Shown here piece by piece: positions 27,505-35,489 of a DNA stretch of 64,000 bases. The notes under the pieces are model-generated. The model was given only the letters and a program-made list of their open reading frames with translations, did not search any database and was not told the DNA's origin. The stretch is from Burkholderia dolosa. Its GTDB lineage: Bacteria; Pseudomonadota; Gammaproteobacteria; Burkholderiales; Burkholderiaceae. Made by a program: the position numbers and the translations under genes. Numbering within the stretch: the first letter of the stretch is position 1; each line of letters begins with the position of its first letter. The stretch lies in assembly GCF_902499135.1 (NCBI RefSeq), contig NZ_CABVPR010000004.1:101475-165474 (forward strand), read 5' to 3'.

Positions 27505-29058
27505 GTGATCAAGAAACTCATCCGCAAGCTGCTCGGCCAGGACGACGCCGAACAAACGCCTCCCGCCGCGATCGCCGACGACGCGGCTCCCGCGCGCGCC
27601 GCGAAGGGCAATCGCGGCGGCGCCGCGAAAAAGCCGCGCAGCAACCACGAGCCGACCGTCGTGCCGGCGAGCGTGCACCGCATCGACCCGTCGCTGATCT
27701 CGAAAAACGCCGTGCGCGTGACCGACACGCTGCAACAGGCCGGCTTTCGTGCGTTCATCGTCGGCGGCGCGGTGCGCGACCTGCTGCTCGGCATCGCGCC
27801 GAAGGACTTCGACGTCGCGACCGATGCGACGCCGACCGAAGTGCAGCGGCTGTTCCGCCGCGCGCGGCTGATCGGCCGCCGCTTCCAGATCGTCCACGTC
27901 CAGTTCGGCCAGGAGCTGATCGAAGTATCGACGTTCCGCGCGCTGGTCGACGCGCCGCCCGCGGCGGCCGACGCGGAGCCGCCGCGGCGCCTGAAGCGCG
28001 ACGAGCTCGACCGGCGCACGCACGCGGTCGACGCGAGCGGCCGCGTGCTGCGCGACAACGTGTGGGGCGAACAGCACGAAGACGCCGCGCGCCGCGACTT
28101 CACGATCAACGCGATGTACTACGATCCGTCGACGCAGACGGTGCTCGACTATCACGACGGGATGGCCGACGTGCGCGCGCGCCTGCTGCGGATGATCGGC
28201 GATCCCGCCACGCGCTTCCGCGAGGATCCGGTGCGGATGCTGCGCGTGGTGCGCTTCGCGGCGAAGCTCGGCTTCGAGATCGAGCCGCATACGCGCGAGC
28301 CGATCCACGCGCTCGCGGACCTGATCAACAACGTGCCGGCCGCGCGCCTGTTCGACGAGATGCTGAAGCTGCTGCTGTCGGGCCACGCGCTCGCGTGCCT
28401 GCAACGGCTGCGCAAGGAAGGTCTGCACCACGGGCTGCTGCCGCTGCTCGACGTCGTGCTCGAACAGCCACAGGGCGAGAAGTTCATTACGCTCGCACTG
28501 AACAATACCGATGCGCGCGTGCGCGCCGGCAAGCCGGTGTCGCCGGGTTTCCTGTTCGCGACGCTGCTGTGGCACGACATGCGTCAGCGCTTCGAGCAGT
28601 ACACGGCCGAAGGCGAATTCCCGGTGCCGGCGCTGCACCGCGCAATGGACGACGTGCTCGACATGCAAACCGAGAAGCTCGCGATCCACAAGCGCTACTC
28701 GGCCGACATGCGCGAGATCTGGGGCCTGCAGCTGCGCCTCGAGAAGCGCTCGGGCCGCAGCGCGATGCGGCTGCTGGAACACCAAAGATTTAGAGCGGGG
28801 TATGATTTCCTCCTGTTACGCTGCGAATCCGGCGAGCTCGATCCGGCCGTCGGACAGTGGTGGACGGATTTCATCGAAGGCGACGCCGCCGCTCGCGAAG
28901 CATTGCTGACGCAGGGCGGCTCGAAGGAAAAATCGCCCCGCAAGCGGCGCCGCCGCGGCGGTGCGCGAAACCGCAAGGCGGGTGAAGGCGCCGCCGAGCC
29001 GGCGCCCGACTCGGCGAGCCATTCGGCGAGCCGTTCGGCGAGCCATTCCGACGAGTGA
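27505..29058 (+). CDS. pcnB: Poly(A) polymerase I
   Basis: 517 residues from the GTG at 27505 (VIKKLIRKLLGQ), 5 bp after the HAD gene. The nucleotidyltransferase head FIVGGAVRDLLLGIAPKDFDVATDATP carries the Gly-Gly and Asp-x-Asp of class II polymerases. It is followed by RRFQIVHV, RRDFTINAMYYDP, and the RFREDPVRMLRVVRFAAKLGF tRNA/RNA-binding segment. The C-terminal tail is highly basic and Arg/Lys/Ser-rich, as in PcnB rather than CCA-adding enzymes. It polyadenylates RNA for decay. Heads the pcnB-folK-dNK-panB operon. Confidence 0.94.
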   Translation: MIKKLIRKLLGQDDAEQTPPAAIADDAAPARAAKGNRGGAAKKPRSNHEPTVVPASVHRIDPSLISKNAVRVTDTLQQAGFRAFIVGGAVRDLLLGIAPKDFDVATDATPTEVQRLFRRARLIGRRFQIVHVQFGQELIEVSTFRALVDAPPAAADAEPPRRLKRDELDRRTHAVDASGRVLRDNVWGEQHEDAARRDFTINAMYYDPSTQTVLDYHDGMADVRARLLRMIGDPATRFREDPVRMLRVVRFAAKLGFEIEPHTREPIHALADLINNVPAARLFDEMLKLLLSGHALACLQRLRKEGLHHGLLPLLDVVLEQPQGEKFITLALNNTDARVRAGKPVSPGFLFATLLWHDMRQRFEQYTAEGEFPVPALHRAMDDVLDMQTEKLAIHKRYSADMREIWGLQLRLEKRSGRSAMRLLEHQRFRAGYDFLLLRCESGELDPAVGQWWTDFIEGDAAAREALLTQGGSKEKSPRKRRRRGGARNRKAGEGAAEPAPDSASHSASRSASHSDE

Positions 29059-29091
29059 CGCGCGCCGGCGAACGACGTAGGAAGTGATGCC

Positions 29092-29631
29092 ATGACGGTT
29101 GCATATCTCGGGCTGGGCGCAAATCTCGGCGACGCGCGCCAGACGCTGAAGGACGCGGTGGTGTGTCTCGCGCAGCAGCGCACCATCTCGATTCTCGGCA
29201 AGTCGAGCCTGTACCGCACGGCCCCGGTCGATGCGGGCGGCGACGACTACTACAACTGCGTCGTCAAGGTCGACACGGCGCTCGCCGCCCGCGAACTGCT
29301 CGCGCTCTGCCAGAAGATCGAACATCACTTCGGACGCGAGCGCCCGTACCGCAACGCGCCGCGCACGCTCGACATCGACATCCTGCTGTTCGGCGCCGAT
29401 TCGATCGACGAGCCCGACCTGATCGTCCCGCATCCGCGTCTGACCAAGCGCGCGTTCGCGCTCGTGCCGCTCGTCGAGATCGAACCGCTGCTCGACATTC
29501 CCGCGTGCGGCCGCGCCGACGCGTTTCTCGCCGCGGTCGCGCACCAGCGCATCGAAAAGGTGCAGACCTGCCAGTGCCTGATGAAGGCGCTCGCTGCCGG
29601 CGGCGACGCCGACAAGAACCGCTGCCGATGA
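29092..29631 (+). CDS. folK: Dihydropterin pyrophosphokinase (HPPK)
   Basis: 179 residues. AYLGLGANLGDARQTLKDA at the N terminus and the family signature RNAPRTLDIDILLFG with the Mg-binding Asp pair; then VPHPRLTKRAFALVPLVEI. It transfers pyrophosphate from ATP to 6-hydroxymethyl-dihydropterin in folate synthesis. Starts 33 bp after pcnB; its stop overlaps the next start (ATGA). Folate links it to panB, which uses methylene-tetrahydrofolate. Confidence 0.96.
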   Translation: MTVAYLGLGANLGDARQTLKDAVVCLAQQRTISILGKSSLYRTAPVDAGGDDYYNCVVKVDTALAARELLALCQKIEHHFGRERPYRNAPRTLDIDILLFGADSIDEPDLIVPHPRLTKRAFALVPLVEIEPLLDIPACGRADAFLAAVAHQRIEKVQTCQCLMKALAAGGDADKNRCR

Positions 29632-30314
29632 ATTCCACTCCGCTGACCGTCACCGCGCCCGACCTGCGTGCGCCGCATCGCTATCTCGTGATCGAAGGGC
29701 CGATCGGCGTCGGCAAGACGACGCTCGCGCGGCTGCTCGGCGAGCGCTGGTCGATGCATGCGCTGCTCGAGCGCCCGCAGGACAATCCGTTTCTCGAGCG
29801 CTTCTATCGCGACACTGCGCGCTATGCGCTGCCGACGCAGCTGTCGTTCGCGCTGCAGCGTGCGCAGCAGGCCGCGGAGCTCGCCGCCGCACTCGACACG
29901 GGCCGCCCCGTCGTCGCCGACTTCATGCCGCAGAAGAACGACATCTTCGCGCGGCTGAACCTGCCGGACGACGAGTGGCAGCTTTATCGCGCGGTCGCCG
30001 CGCATCTGGACGTGCCGCACGCGCCCGCGCCCGATCTCGTCGTCTATCTGCAGGCGAGCCCCGAAGTGCTGTTCTCGCGCATTCAAAAGCGCGGGCTGCC
30101 GATGGAGCTGCAGATCAGCGACGCGTACCTGCGCTCGCTCGTCGACGCCTACAACGAATTCTTCTATCACTACGACCGCACGCCGGTGCTGACGGTCGCC
30201 GCGGAACACCTGAACCCGCTGGATTCCCCCGAAGACCTCGCGCTGCTGGTCGAGCGCATCGAAACGATGCGCGGCCGCAAGGAATTCTTCGTCAAGGGCG
30301 AGACGACGCGCTGA
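29628..30314 (+). CDS. Deoxynucleoside kinase family protein
   Basis: 228 residues. P-loop [19 protein letters not shown] (about res 19-37), then [15 protein letters not shown] and FALQRAQQ in the nucleoside site, with [13 protein letters not shown] and the lid-like [22 protein letters not shown]. This is the dGK/dAK/dCK family, which phosphorylates deoxynucleosides with ATP. In many betaproteobacteria this gene sits between folK and panB, as here. ATG overlaps the folK stop. Confidence 0.9.
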   Translation: MNSTPLTVTAPDLRAPHRYLVIEGPIGVGKTTLARLLGERWSMHALLERPQDNPFLERFYRDTARYALPTQLSFALQRAQQAAELAAALDTGRPVVADFMPQKNDIFARLNLPDDEWQLYRAVAAHLDVPHAPAPDLVVYLQASPEVLFSRIQKRGLPMELQISDAYLRSLVDAYNEFFYHYDRTPVLTVAAEHLNPLDSPEDLALLVERIETMRGRKEFFVKGETTR

Positions 30315-30357
30315 CGCGTCGTCGTCCGTCGTACTTCACCCTCGAACCGGATTTCCC

Positions 30358-31173
30358 ATGACCTATCTCCAGGAATCGAGCCGGCCTGCCGTGACGGTGC
30401 CGAAGCTGCAGGCGATGCGCGACGCCGGCGAGAAGATCGCGATGCTCACCTGCTACGACGCGAGCTTTTCCGCGCTGCTCGACCGCGCGGGCACCGACGT
30501 GCTGCTGATCGGCGATTCGCTCGGCAACGTGCTGCAGGGCCACACGACGACGCTGCCCGTGTCGCTCGACGACATCGCGTACCACACCGCATGCGTCGCG
30601 CGTGCGCAGCCGCGCGCGCTGGTCGTCGCCGATCTGCCGTTCGGCACGTACGGCACGCCGGTCGACGCGTTCGCGAACGCGGTCAGGCTGATGCGCACCG
30701 GCGCGCAGATGGTGAAGCTCGAAGGCGGCGAATGGCTGGCCGATACGATCCGCTTCCTCGTCGAGCGCTCGGTGCCCGTGTGCGCGCACGTCGGCCTCAC
30801 GCCGCAGTCGGTGCATGCGTTCGGCGGCTTCAAGGTCCAGGGCAAGACCGAAGCCGGCGCCGCGCAGCTGCTGCGCGATGCGCGCGCGGTCGAGGACGCC
30901 GGTGCGCAGCTCGTCGTGCTCGAGGCGGTGCCGACGCTCGTCGCATCCGAAGTCACGCACATGCTCAAGATTCCGACGATCGGCATCGGCGCGGGCGCCG
31001 ATTGCTCGGGGCAGGTGCTCGTGCTGCACGACATGCTCGGAATCTTCCCCGGCAAGCGGCCGCGTTTCGTGAAGGATTTCATGCAGGGCCAGCCGAGCAT
31101 CCAGGCGGCCGTCGAAGCGTACGTGCGCGCGGTGAAGGACGGCACGTTCCCGGGCGCCGAACATTCGTTCTGA
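30358..31173 (+). CDS. panB: 3-methyl-2-oxobutanoate hydroxymethyltransferase
   Basis: 271 residues. Shows [49 protein letters not shown] (metal Asp), [31 protein letters not shown], and [21 protein letters not shown], all PanB hallmarks. It makes ketopantoate from alpha-ketoisovalerate and methylene-THF, the first step to pantothenate. Last gene of the operon. panC is not adjacent in this window. Confidence 0.97.
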   Translation: MTYLQESSRPAVTVPKLQAMRDAGEKIAMLTCYDASFSALLDRAGTDVLLIGDSLGNVLQGHTTTLPVSLDDIAYHTACVARAQPRALVVADLPFGTYGTPVDAFANAVRLMRTGAQMVKLEGGEWLADTIRFLVERSVPVCAHVGLTPQSVHAFGGFKVQGKTEAGAAQLLRDARAVEDAGAQLVVLEAVPTLVASEVTHMLKIPTIGIGAGADCSGQVLVLHDMLGIFPGKRPRFVKDFMQGQPSIQAAVEAYVRAVKDGTFPGAEHSF

Positions 31174-31310
31174 TTCGCCGCGGGACGAACAGGGATCGGC
31201 ATCGGCACGCGAAGACGGCGATCGACGCGCTGTCGACAAAACCGGAAGGCGATAGGACGGCGCTCAATTCCATACACGTCCTATATCTGCGCGCAGTCAT
31301 CGGCGACACC

Positions 31311-31342
31311 CTTTCACCTTCATCGTTCGAAGGAGGTGAAAG
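31311..31342 (+). promoter_or_regulatory. Hairpin sequestering the ribosome-binding site of the BPSL0067-like gene
   Basis: CTTTCACCT (31311-31319) is perfectly complementary to AGGTGAAAG (31334-31342). The right arm overlaps the Shine-Dalgarno AGGAGG (31331-31336) and reaches the first base of the GTG start. The loop is 14 nt. Five of nine pairs are A-U, so the stem should be only moderately stable and openable. Confidence 0.5.
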
Positions 31343-31722
31343 TGGCGCATGTATATGAGAAGGCGGCGGAGCTGGTCGATCTGAAATTGGCGGGAAACGG
31401 CGAATGTGTCGCGCTGGTCCAGGCGTATACGCGCGTAGGCGTCACCGCCACGTGGCGGCCGGAAAAGACCGTCAAGGGCGACGCCACCATTCGCAGCGGC
31501 ACGGTCATCGCCACGTTCGAGAACGGCCGCTACGCCAATCGCGCACACGACAACCATGCCGCTTTCTATCTCGGCCAAGATGCGAGCGGCGTCTATGTCG
31601 TCGAACAATGGCGCAAACTGGCGACCATTCAGACACGGCGCATTCCATACAAAGGCAAGGATCGGCACGGTCGTTACATCGACCCGAGCAATAACGCCGA
31701 TGCATTCTCGGTGGTGAAATGA
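31342..31722 (+). CDS. BPSL0067-family protein (papain-like amidase fold, effector-like)
   Basis: 126 residues from the GTG at 31342 (VAHVYEKAAEL), placed 5 nt after AGGAGG; an in-frame GTG at 31336 overlaps that site. The sequence matches what I recall of the BPSL0067 family, relatives of Tae4-type peptidoglycan amidases: catalytic Cys22 in GNGECVALVQAY, a central TAIATF-like strand (GTVIATFENGRYANR), and His72 in DNHAAFYLGQD, then VYVVEQW. No signal peptide is visible, as expected for a protein delivered by another machine. GC is lower than in its neighbours, suggesting acquisition. It overlaps the next gene as ATGA. Confidence 0.8.
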   Translation: MAHVYEKAAELVDLKLAGNGECVALVQAYTRVGVTATWRPEKTVKGDATIRSGTVIATFENGRYANRAHDNHAAFYLGQDASGVYVVEQWRKLATIQTRRIPYKGKDRHGRYIDPSNNADAFSVVK

Positions 31723-32159
31723 TGACGACGCTCCGCCTGATAGCCGCGGCGCTGACGGCGACCGCTTCGCTCGCGTGCGGCACATGCGCGGCGGCGCCCG
31801 ACGCGCAGCAATGCCCGGCACGGCTCGCCGTTATCCAGCGACTCGACGGTCCTTCGCCGGACGGCTGGAAAAATTACGACACGAAGCGCACATATCCGCT
31901 CGCCGGCGTGAGGTTCTGGTCCGGATCACCCGATCGAATGGCGACGCTGATGCCGAACGGCTCGCGATCCGAAGGAAAGCACGACGTCGAAATATGGTCG
32001 CTGGCAGAGAGCGACGACGACTATTGGATCTCGTGCGACTACGGCAACACGAGCGTCATGATTGCACGCCCGCTCGGAAAACACGCGCAGACGTGCATCG
32101 CGCGCTACAGCCGCAGGCCCGCCGTCATACGAGGCTGGCGATGCACGCCGGCAACGTAA
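31719..32159 (+). CDS. STY0301-like secreted protein, putative immunity partner
   Basis: 146 residues. An N-terminal Sec signal (TLRLIAAALTATASLACGTCAAA) is followed by a small cysteine-containing domain (QQCPARL, WISCDYGN, QTCIARYS, WRCTPAT). The pattern, including LAGVRFWSGSPDRMATLMP and the single-domain size, fits my recollection of the STY0301 family often encoded beside BPSL0067 or amidase-effector genes. As an exported partner of a cell-wall-amidase-like protein it would act in the periplasm, consistent with immunity. The start overlaps the upstream stop (ATGA; a second ATG follows at once). The function is inferred, not shown. Confidence 0.72.
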   Translation: MMTTLRLIAAALTATASLACGTCAAAPDAQQCPARLAVIQRLDGPSPDGWKNYDTKRTYPLAGVRFWSGSPDRMATLMPNGSRSEGKHDVEIWSLAESDDDYWISCDYGNTSVMIARPLGKHAQTCIARYSRRPAVIRGWRCTPAT

Positions 32160-32165
32160 CGGCGG

Positions 32166-34094
32166 CTACGATCGAGACGCGGCAGAGTCGCGGATCAGTC
32201 GTGCCGGCACCGCCCCGCGCAGCGCATTGCAGATCATCAACTCGTCGGCGTTCAGCAAGTCGTCGAGTGTCAGCACCCGCTGCGCCGCACCGAAGGCCCG
32301 ATCGTCGAGCAGCACGCCGCGCATCACGCCCGGCAATACGCCGCACGCGAGCGGCGGCGTCACCCACTGTCCATCGAGCTTCACGAACAGGTTCGAGCGC
32401 CCGCCTTCGGTCACCTCACCGCGCTCGTTGACGAACAGCATGTCGAAACAGCCGAGCGCTTCGGCTGCCTGCCACGCGCGGTCGTATTCGGCGCGGCGCG
32501 TCGTCTTGTGCAACAGCAGCGCATCGCTCGCGCGGGTCGGCGCGAAACCGTGATCGCAAGCAAGCAGCACGCGAACCGGCCCTGCAGGCAGCGGCTTCAA
32601 CGGTGCGGCCGCTACGTCGAGCGTGCCGTCCTTCGCGAGCGACAGCTTCATCCGGTACGAGCCGTCGCCGTCGAGCGCCGCACACCGCGCGTCGATCGCA
32701 CCGCGCAGCGCGTCGACGTCGAAGCGAAAACCGAACGTGTCGGCGCTGCGCTGCAACCGCGCAAGATGGCGATCGAGATGGCGGATGCCGCCGTCACGCG
32801 TCGCGCACGTGGTTTCGAACAACTGAAAGCCGGGGTCGGCGTCCGTCAGGAATCGGGCTTTCAACTCGCACTCCGCATATTCGTCGGCGGCAACGCTGTC
32901 GAGCACGATTCCCGCGCCGACGCCCATCGTGCCGCGGCGCCGGCCGCGCGCCGCCATCGCCGACGTTTCGTCGATATCGGCCGTCACGACGCCGCAGGCG
33001 TCGATGTGATCAGGCGCGTGCAGCATAAGCGTGCGAATCGCGACCGACAGGCAGAAGTCGCCGCAGCCGGCCGCGTCGCCGTGCGCGCACGCGTCGAGCC
33101 ACCCGATCGCGCCCGTATAAAGCCCGCGCGGCGTCGACTCGATCGTATCGATCAACTGCATCGTCTTGTGTTTCGGCGCACCCGTGATCGAGCCGCACGG
33201 AAACAGCGCGCGCAGCATCTGCGCGAACGTCGTGCCGTCGCGCCAGCCGGCCTCGACCGTCGACGTCATCTGCCATACGGACGCGTACGGCTCGATCGAG
33301 AACAGCGCGGGCACCTTCACCGTGCCCGTGCGCGCGACCCGCGACACGTCGTTGCGCAGCAGGTCGACGATCATCACGTTTTCCGCACGGTTCTTCGGAT
33401 CGTTCGCGAGAAACGCGGCGGCCGCCGCATCTTCAGCCGGATCGGCCGAGCGCGGCGCGGTACCTTTCATCGGCCGCGCGCGCAGCACGTGGCCGCGCTT
33501 CTCGACGAACAGCTCGGGCGAGCACGACACGACCCACGCACCGTCCGGCAGCGCGATCAGCGCACCGTAACGAACCGGCTGCCGCGCCCGCAGCCGCCGA
33601 TACAGCGCGAGCGGCGTGCCGAACACGTCGAAATCCAGCCGGTACGTGTAATTGACCTGGTACGAGTCGCCGGCGCGCAGCGCATCGTGCACGGCCGCGA
33701 TCGCCGCATCGAACGCGGGCCGCGTGACGCTCTTGCGAACATGCGCGACGCCGGCGATCGACGGTGCGCCGCCGCCGTCGCGCTGTGCGAGCCACGCATC
33801 GACCTCGTCGCGCGACATCCGCTCGCAGCGCGCATACAGCAAAAAGCGCAGCGGGGCGTCGCCCGGCTGCGCTCGTTGCAGGTTGCGTCCGAATTCGTAA
33901 TCGCCGACGACCACCGCATGCAGCCCGTCGCGCAAGTCCTGCGCGAGCGCCGCGTCGACGTCGTCGAGTCGCGCCGGGTCCGTACACACGCGTTCGCGCA
34001 CGAAACCCGAATACAAACGACTCGACCGCGCGGACGCGGTCGAGTCGCAATCGTCCAAGAGCGCGAACGACGCGCTCTCGTTGCCGTCAGTCAT
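32166..34094 (-). CDS. pabBC: Aminodeoxychorismate synthase component I fused to aminodeoxychorismate lyase
   Basis: 642 residues in two parts. Residues about 1-420 are a chorismate-utilising PabB domain (SYQVNYTYRLDFDVFG, RPMKGTAPR with the catalytic Lys, RAENVMIVDLLRNDVSRVA, LFPCGSITGAPKHKTMQLIDTIE, MGVGAGIV). Residues about 430-642 are a PabC-like PLP lyase (FQLFETTC, HLARLQRSADTFGF, LHKTTRRAEYDRAW with the PLP Lys, NERGEVTEGGRSNLFV, GVLPGVMR). Together they turn chorismate and ammonia into p-aminobenzoate for folate; the glutaminase PabA is encoded elsewhere. It begins 4 bp after the dnaJ stop. Confidence 0.93.
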   Translation of the reverse strand: MTDGNESASFALLDDCDSTASARSSRLYSGFVRERVCTDPARLDDVDAALAQDLRDGLHAVVVGDYEFGRNLQRAQPGDAPLRFLLYARCERMSRDEVDAWLAQRDGGGAPSIAGVAHVRKSVTRPAFDAAIAAVHDALRAGDSYQVNYTYRLDFDVFGTPLALYRRLRARQPVRYGALIALPDGAWVVSCSPELFVEKRGHVLRARPMKGTAPRSADPAEDAAAAAFLANDPKNRAENVMIVDLLRNDVSRVARTGTVKVPALFSIEPYASVWQMTSTVEAGWRDGTTFAQMLRALFPCGSITGAPKHKTMQLIDTIESTPRGLYTGAIGWLDACAHGDAAGCGDFCLSVAIRTLMLHAPDHIDACGVVTADIDETSAMAARGRRRGTMGVGAGIVLDSVAADEYAECELKARFLTDADPGFQLFETTCATRDGGIRHLDRHLARLQRSADTFGFRFDVDALRGAIDARCAALDGDGSYRMKLSLAKDGTLDVAAAPLKPLPAGPVRVLLACDHGFAPTRASDALLLHKTTRRAEYDRAWQAAEALGCFDMLFVNERGEVTEGGRSNLFVKLDGQWVTPPLACGVLPGVMRGVLLDDRAFGAAQRVLTLDDLLNADELMICNALRGAVPARLIRDSAASRS

Positions 34095-34098
34095 GCCG

Positions 34099-35229
34099 TT
34101 ACTCGAAGAAGCTCTTCACGCGGTCGAACCAGCTCTTGCTCTGCGGGCTGTGACGCGCACCGCCTTCGGCCAGCGATTTCTCGAACTGCTTGAGCAGGTC
34201 GCGCTGCTGCTCGGTGAGCTTCACCGGCGTCTCGACCTGCACGTGCACGTACAGATCGCCCGCGATGCTCGAGCGCAGCCCCTTGATGCCCTTGCCGCGC
34301 AGCCGGAACGTCTTGCCCGACTGCGTGCCTTCCGGCACCGGGAACGACGCGCGGCCGGCCAGCGTCGGCACCTCGATCTCGCCGCCGAGCGCGGCGGTCG
34401 TGAACGGAATCGGCATCTGGCAGTGCAGATCGTCGCCGTCGCGCTCGAACACCGCGTGCGGCTTGATGTGGATCTCGACGTACAGGTCGCCCGGCGGCCC
34501 GCCGTTGATGCCCGGCTCGCCGTTGCCGGCCGAACGGATCCGCATCCCGTCGTCGATGCCGGCCGGAATCTTCACTTCGAGCGTCTTGGTTTCCTTCACC
34601 TTGCCGGACCCGTGGCAGTGCGCGCACGGCTCGGGGATGTAGGTGCCGGTGCCGTGACACTTCGGGCACGTCTGCTGGATGCTGAAGAACCCTTGCGACA
34701 TGCGCACCGTGCCCTGACCGTGACAGGTCGGGCAGGTTTCCGGTTTCGTGCCGGGCTTCGCGCCGGAGCCGTGGCAAACCTCGCACGACACCCAGCTCGG
34801 CACGCGGATCTGCGTGTCGTAGCCGTGCGCGGCCTGCTCGAGTGTGATCTCCATGCTGTAGCGCAGGTCCGCGCCGCGGTACACCTGCGGGCCGCCTCGG
34901 CCGCCGCGGCCGCCCGCGGCCTGACCGAAGATGTCGCCGAAGATGTCGCCGAACGCGTCCGCGAAGCCGCCGAAGCCCTGTGCGCCTGCACCGCCCATGT
35001 TCGGATCGACGCCCGCGTGGCCGTACTGGTCGTACGCGGCCCGCTTCTGGCTGTCCGACAGCATTTCATAGGCTTCCTTCGCCTCCTTGAAATGCTCTTC
35101 CGCATCCTTGTTGTCCGGATTGCGGTCAGGGTGATACTTCATCGCAAGCTTGCGATATGCCTTCTTGATTTCGTCGTCGCTCGCGTTCTTTGCGACGCCC
35201 AGAACCTCGTAGTAATCCCGTTTCGCCAT
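34099..35229 (-). CDS. dnaJ: Chaperone DnaJ (Hsp40)
   Basis: 376 residues. J domain with [10 protein letters not shown] (HPD motif), Gly/Phe-rich linker ([35 protein letters not shown]), four CxxCxGxG zinc repeats ([40 protein letters not shown]) and a C-terminal substrate domain. Delivers clients to DnaK. The ATG at 35229 has no obvious Shine-Dalgarno sequence, and two strong hairpins lie between it and dnaK, which may keep DnaJ levels below DnaK. Confidence 0.97.
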   Translation of the reverse strand: MAKRDYYEVLGVAKNASDDEIKKAYRKLAMKYHPDRNPDNKDAEEHFKEAKEAYEMLSDSQKRAAYDQYGHAGVDPNMGGAGAQGFGGFADAFGDIFGDIFGQAAGGRGGRGGPQVYRGADLRYSMEITLEQAAHGYDTQIRVPSWVSCEVCHGSGAKPGTKPETCPTCHGQGTVRMSQGFFSIQQTCPKCHGTGTYIPEPCAHCHGSGKVKETKTLEVKIPAGIDDGMRIRSAGNGEPGINGGPPGDLYVEIHIKPHAVFERDGDDLHCQMPIPFTTAALGGEIEVPTLAGRASFPVPEGTQSGKTFRLRGKGIKGLRSSIAGDLYVHVQVETPVKLTEQQRDLLKQFEKSLAEGGARHSPQSKSWFDRVKSFFE

Positions 35230-35304
35230 ATCGATTCACTGTGCCGCCGCGCATCGCGCACGCGGCGGCTCCTTTCGCCTGCAGTAAAGTCTCTCGACTC
35301 GTCT

Positions 35305-35345
35305 GGTGCTGCGCGAGCCGTCCGCCGGACGGCTCGCGCAGCACC
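35305..35345 (-). repeat. 20-bp perfect inverted repeat between dnaK and dnaJ
   Basis: Arms 35305-35324 and 35326-35345 are exact complements (GGTGCTGCGCGAGCCGTCCG and its reverse complement) separated by one base. It has no T tract in the dnaK-to-dnaJ direction, so it is not a classical terminator; it more likely protects the dnaK mRNA 3' end or reduces read-through into dnaJ. Six A follow on the plus strand at 35351-35356, so it could terminate antisense transcription only weakly. Confidence 0.7.
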
Positions 35346-35441
35346 CGCCAAAAAACAAATGTGCCCGGAGGGCCGCGAAGCCCGCCAGGCGTGGAGTCGA
35401 TCCGGCCATCCGGAACGGAAAGACAGACCGCTTGTCAGCCG

Positions 35442-35466
35442 CGCCGCGCGCGAATCGCGCGCGGCG
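35442..35466 (-). repeat. Second intergenic hairpin just after dnaK
   Basis: CGCCGCGCGCG / CGCGCGCGGCG with a 3-nt loop AAT, 24 bp past the dnaK stop. No T tract follows. With the 20-bp repeat at 35305-35345 it makes the dnaK-dnaJ spacer (260 bp) dominated by two large stems. Confidence 0.6.
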
Positions 35467-35489
35467 TACGGTGCCATTGCAACCCGGCT

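Noticed and set aside
29092-30314. Riboswitch or leader control in the pcnB-folK-dNK-panB run
   Set aside because: The gaps are 4-43 bp and hold no structured leader or terminator; simple operon overlap explains them.
35305-35345. 20-bp inverted repeat as an intrinsic terminator of dnaK
   Set aside because: No T tract follows it on the minus strand, so it does not meet the rho-independent pattern; kept as an inverted repeat only.
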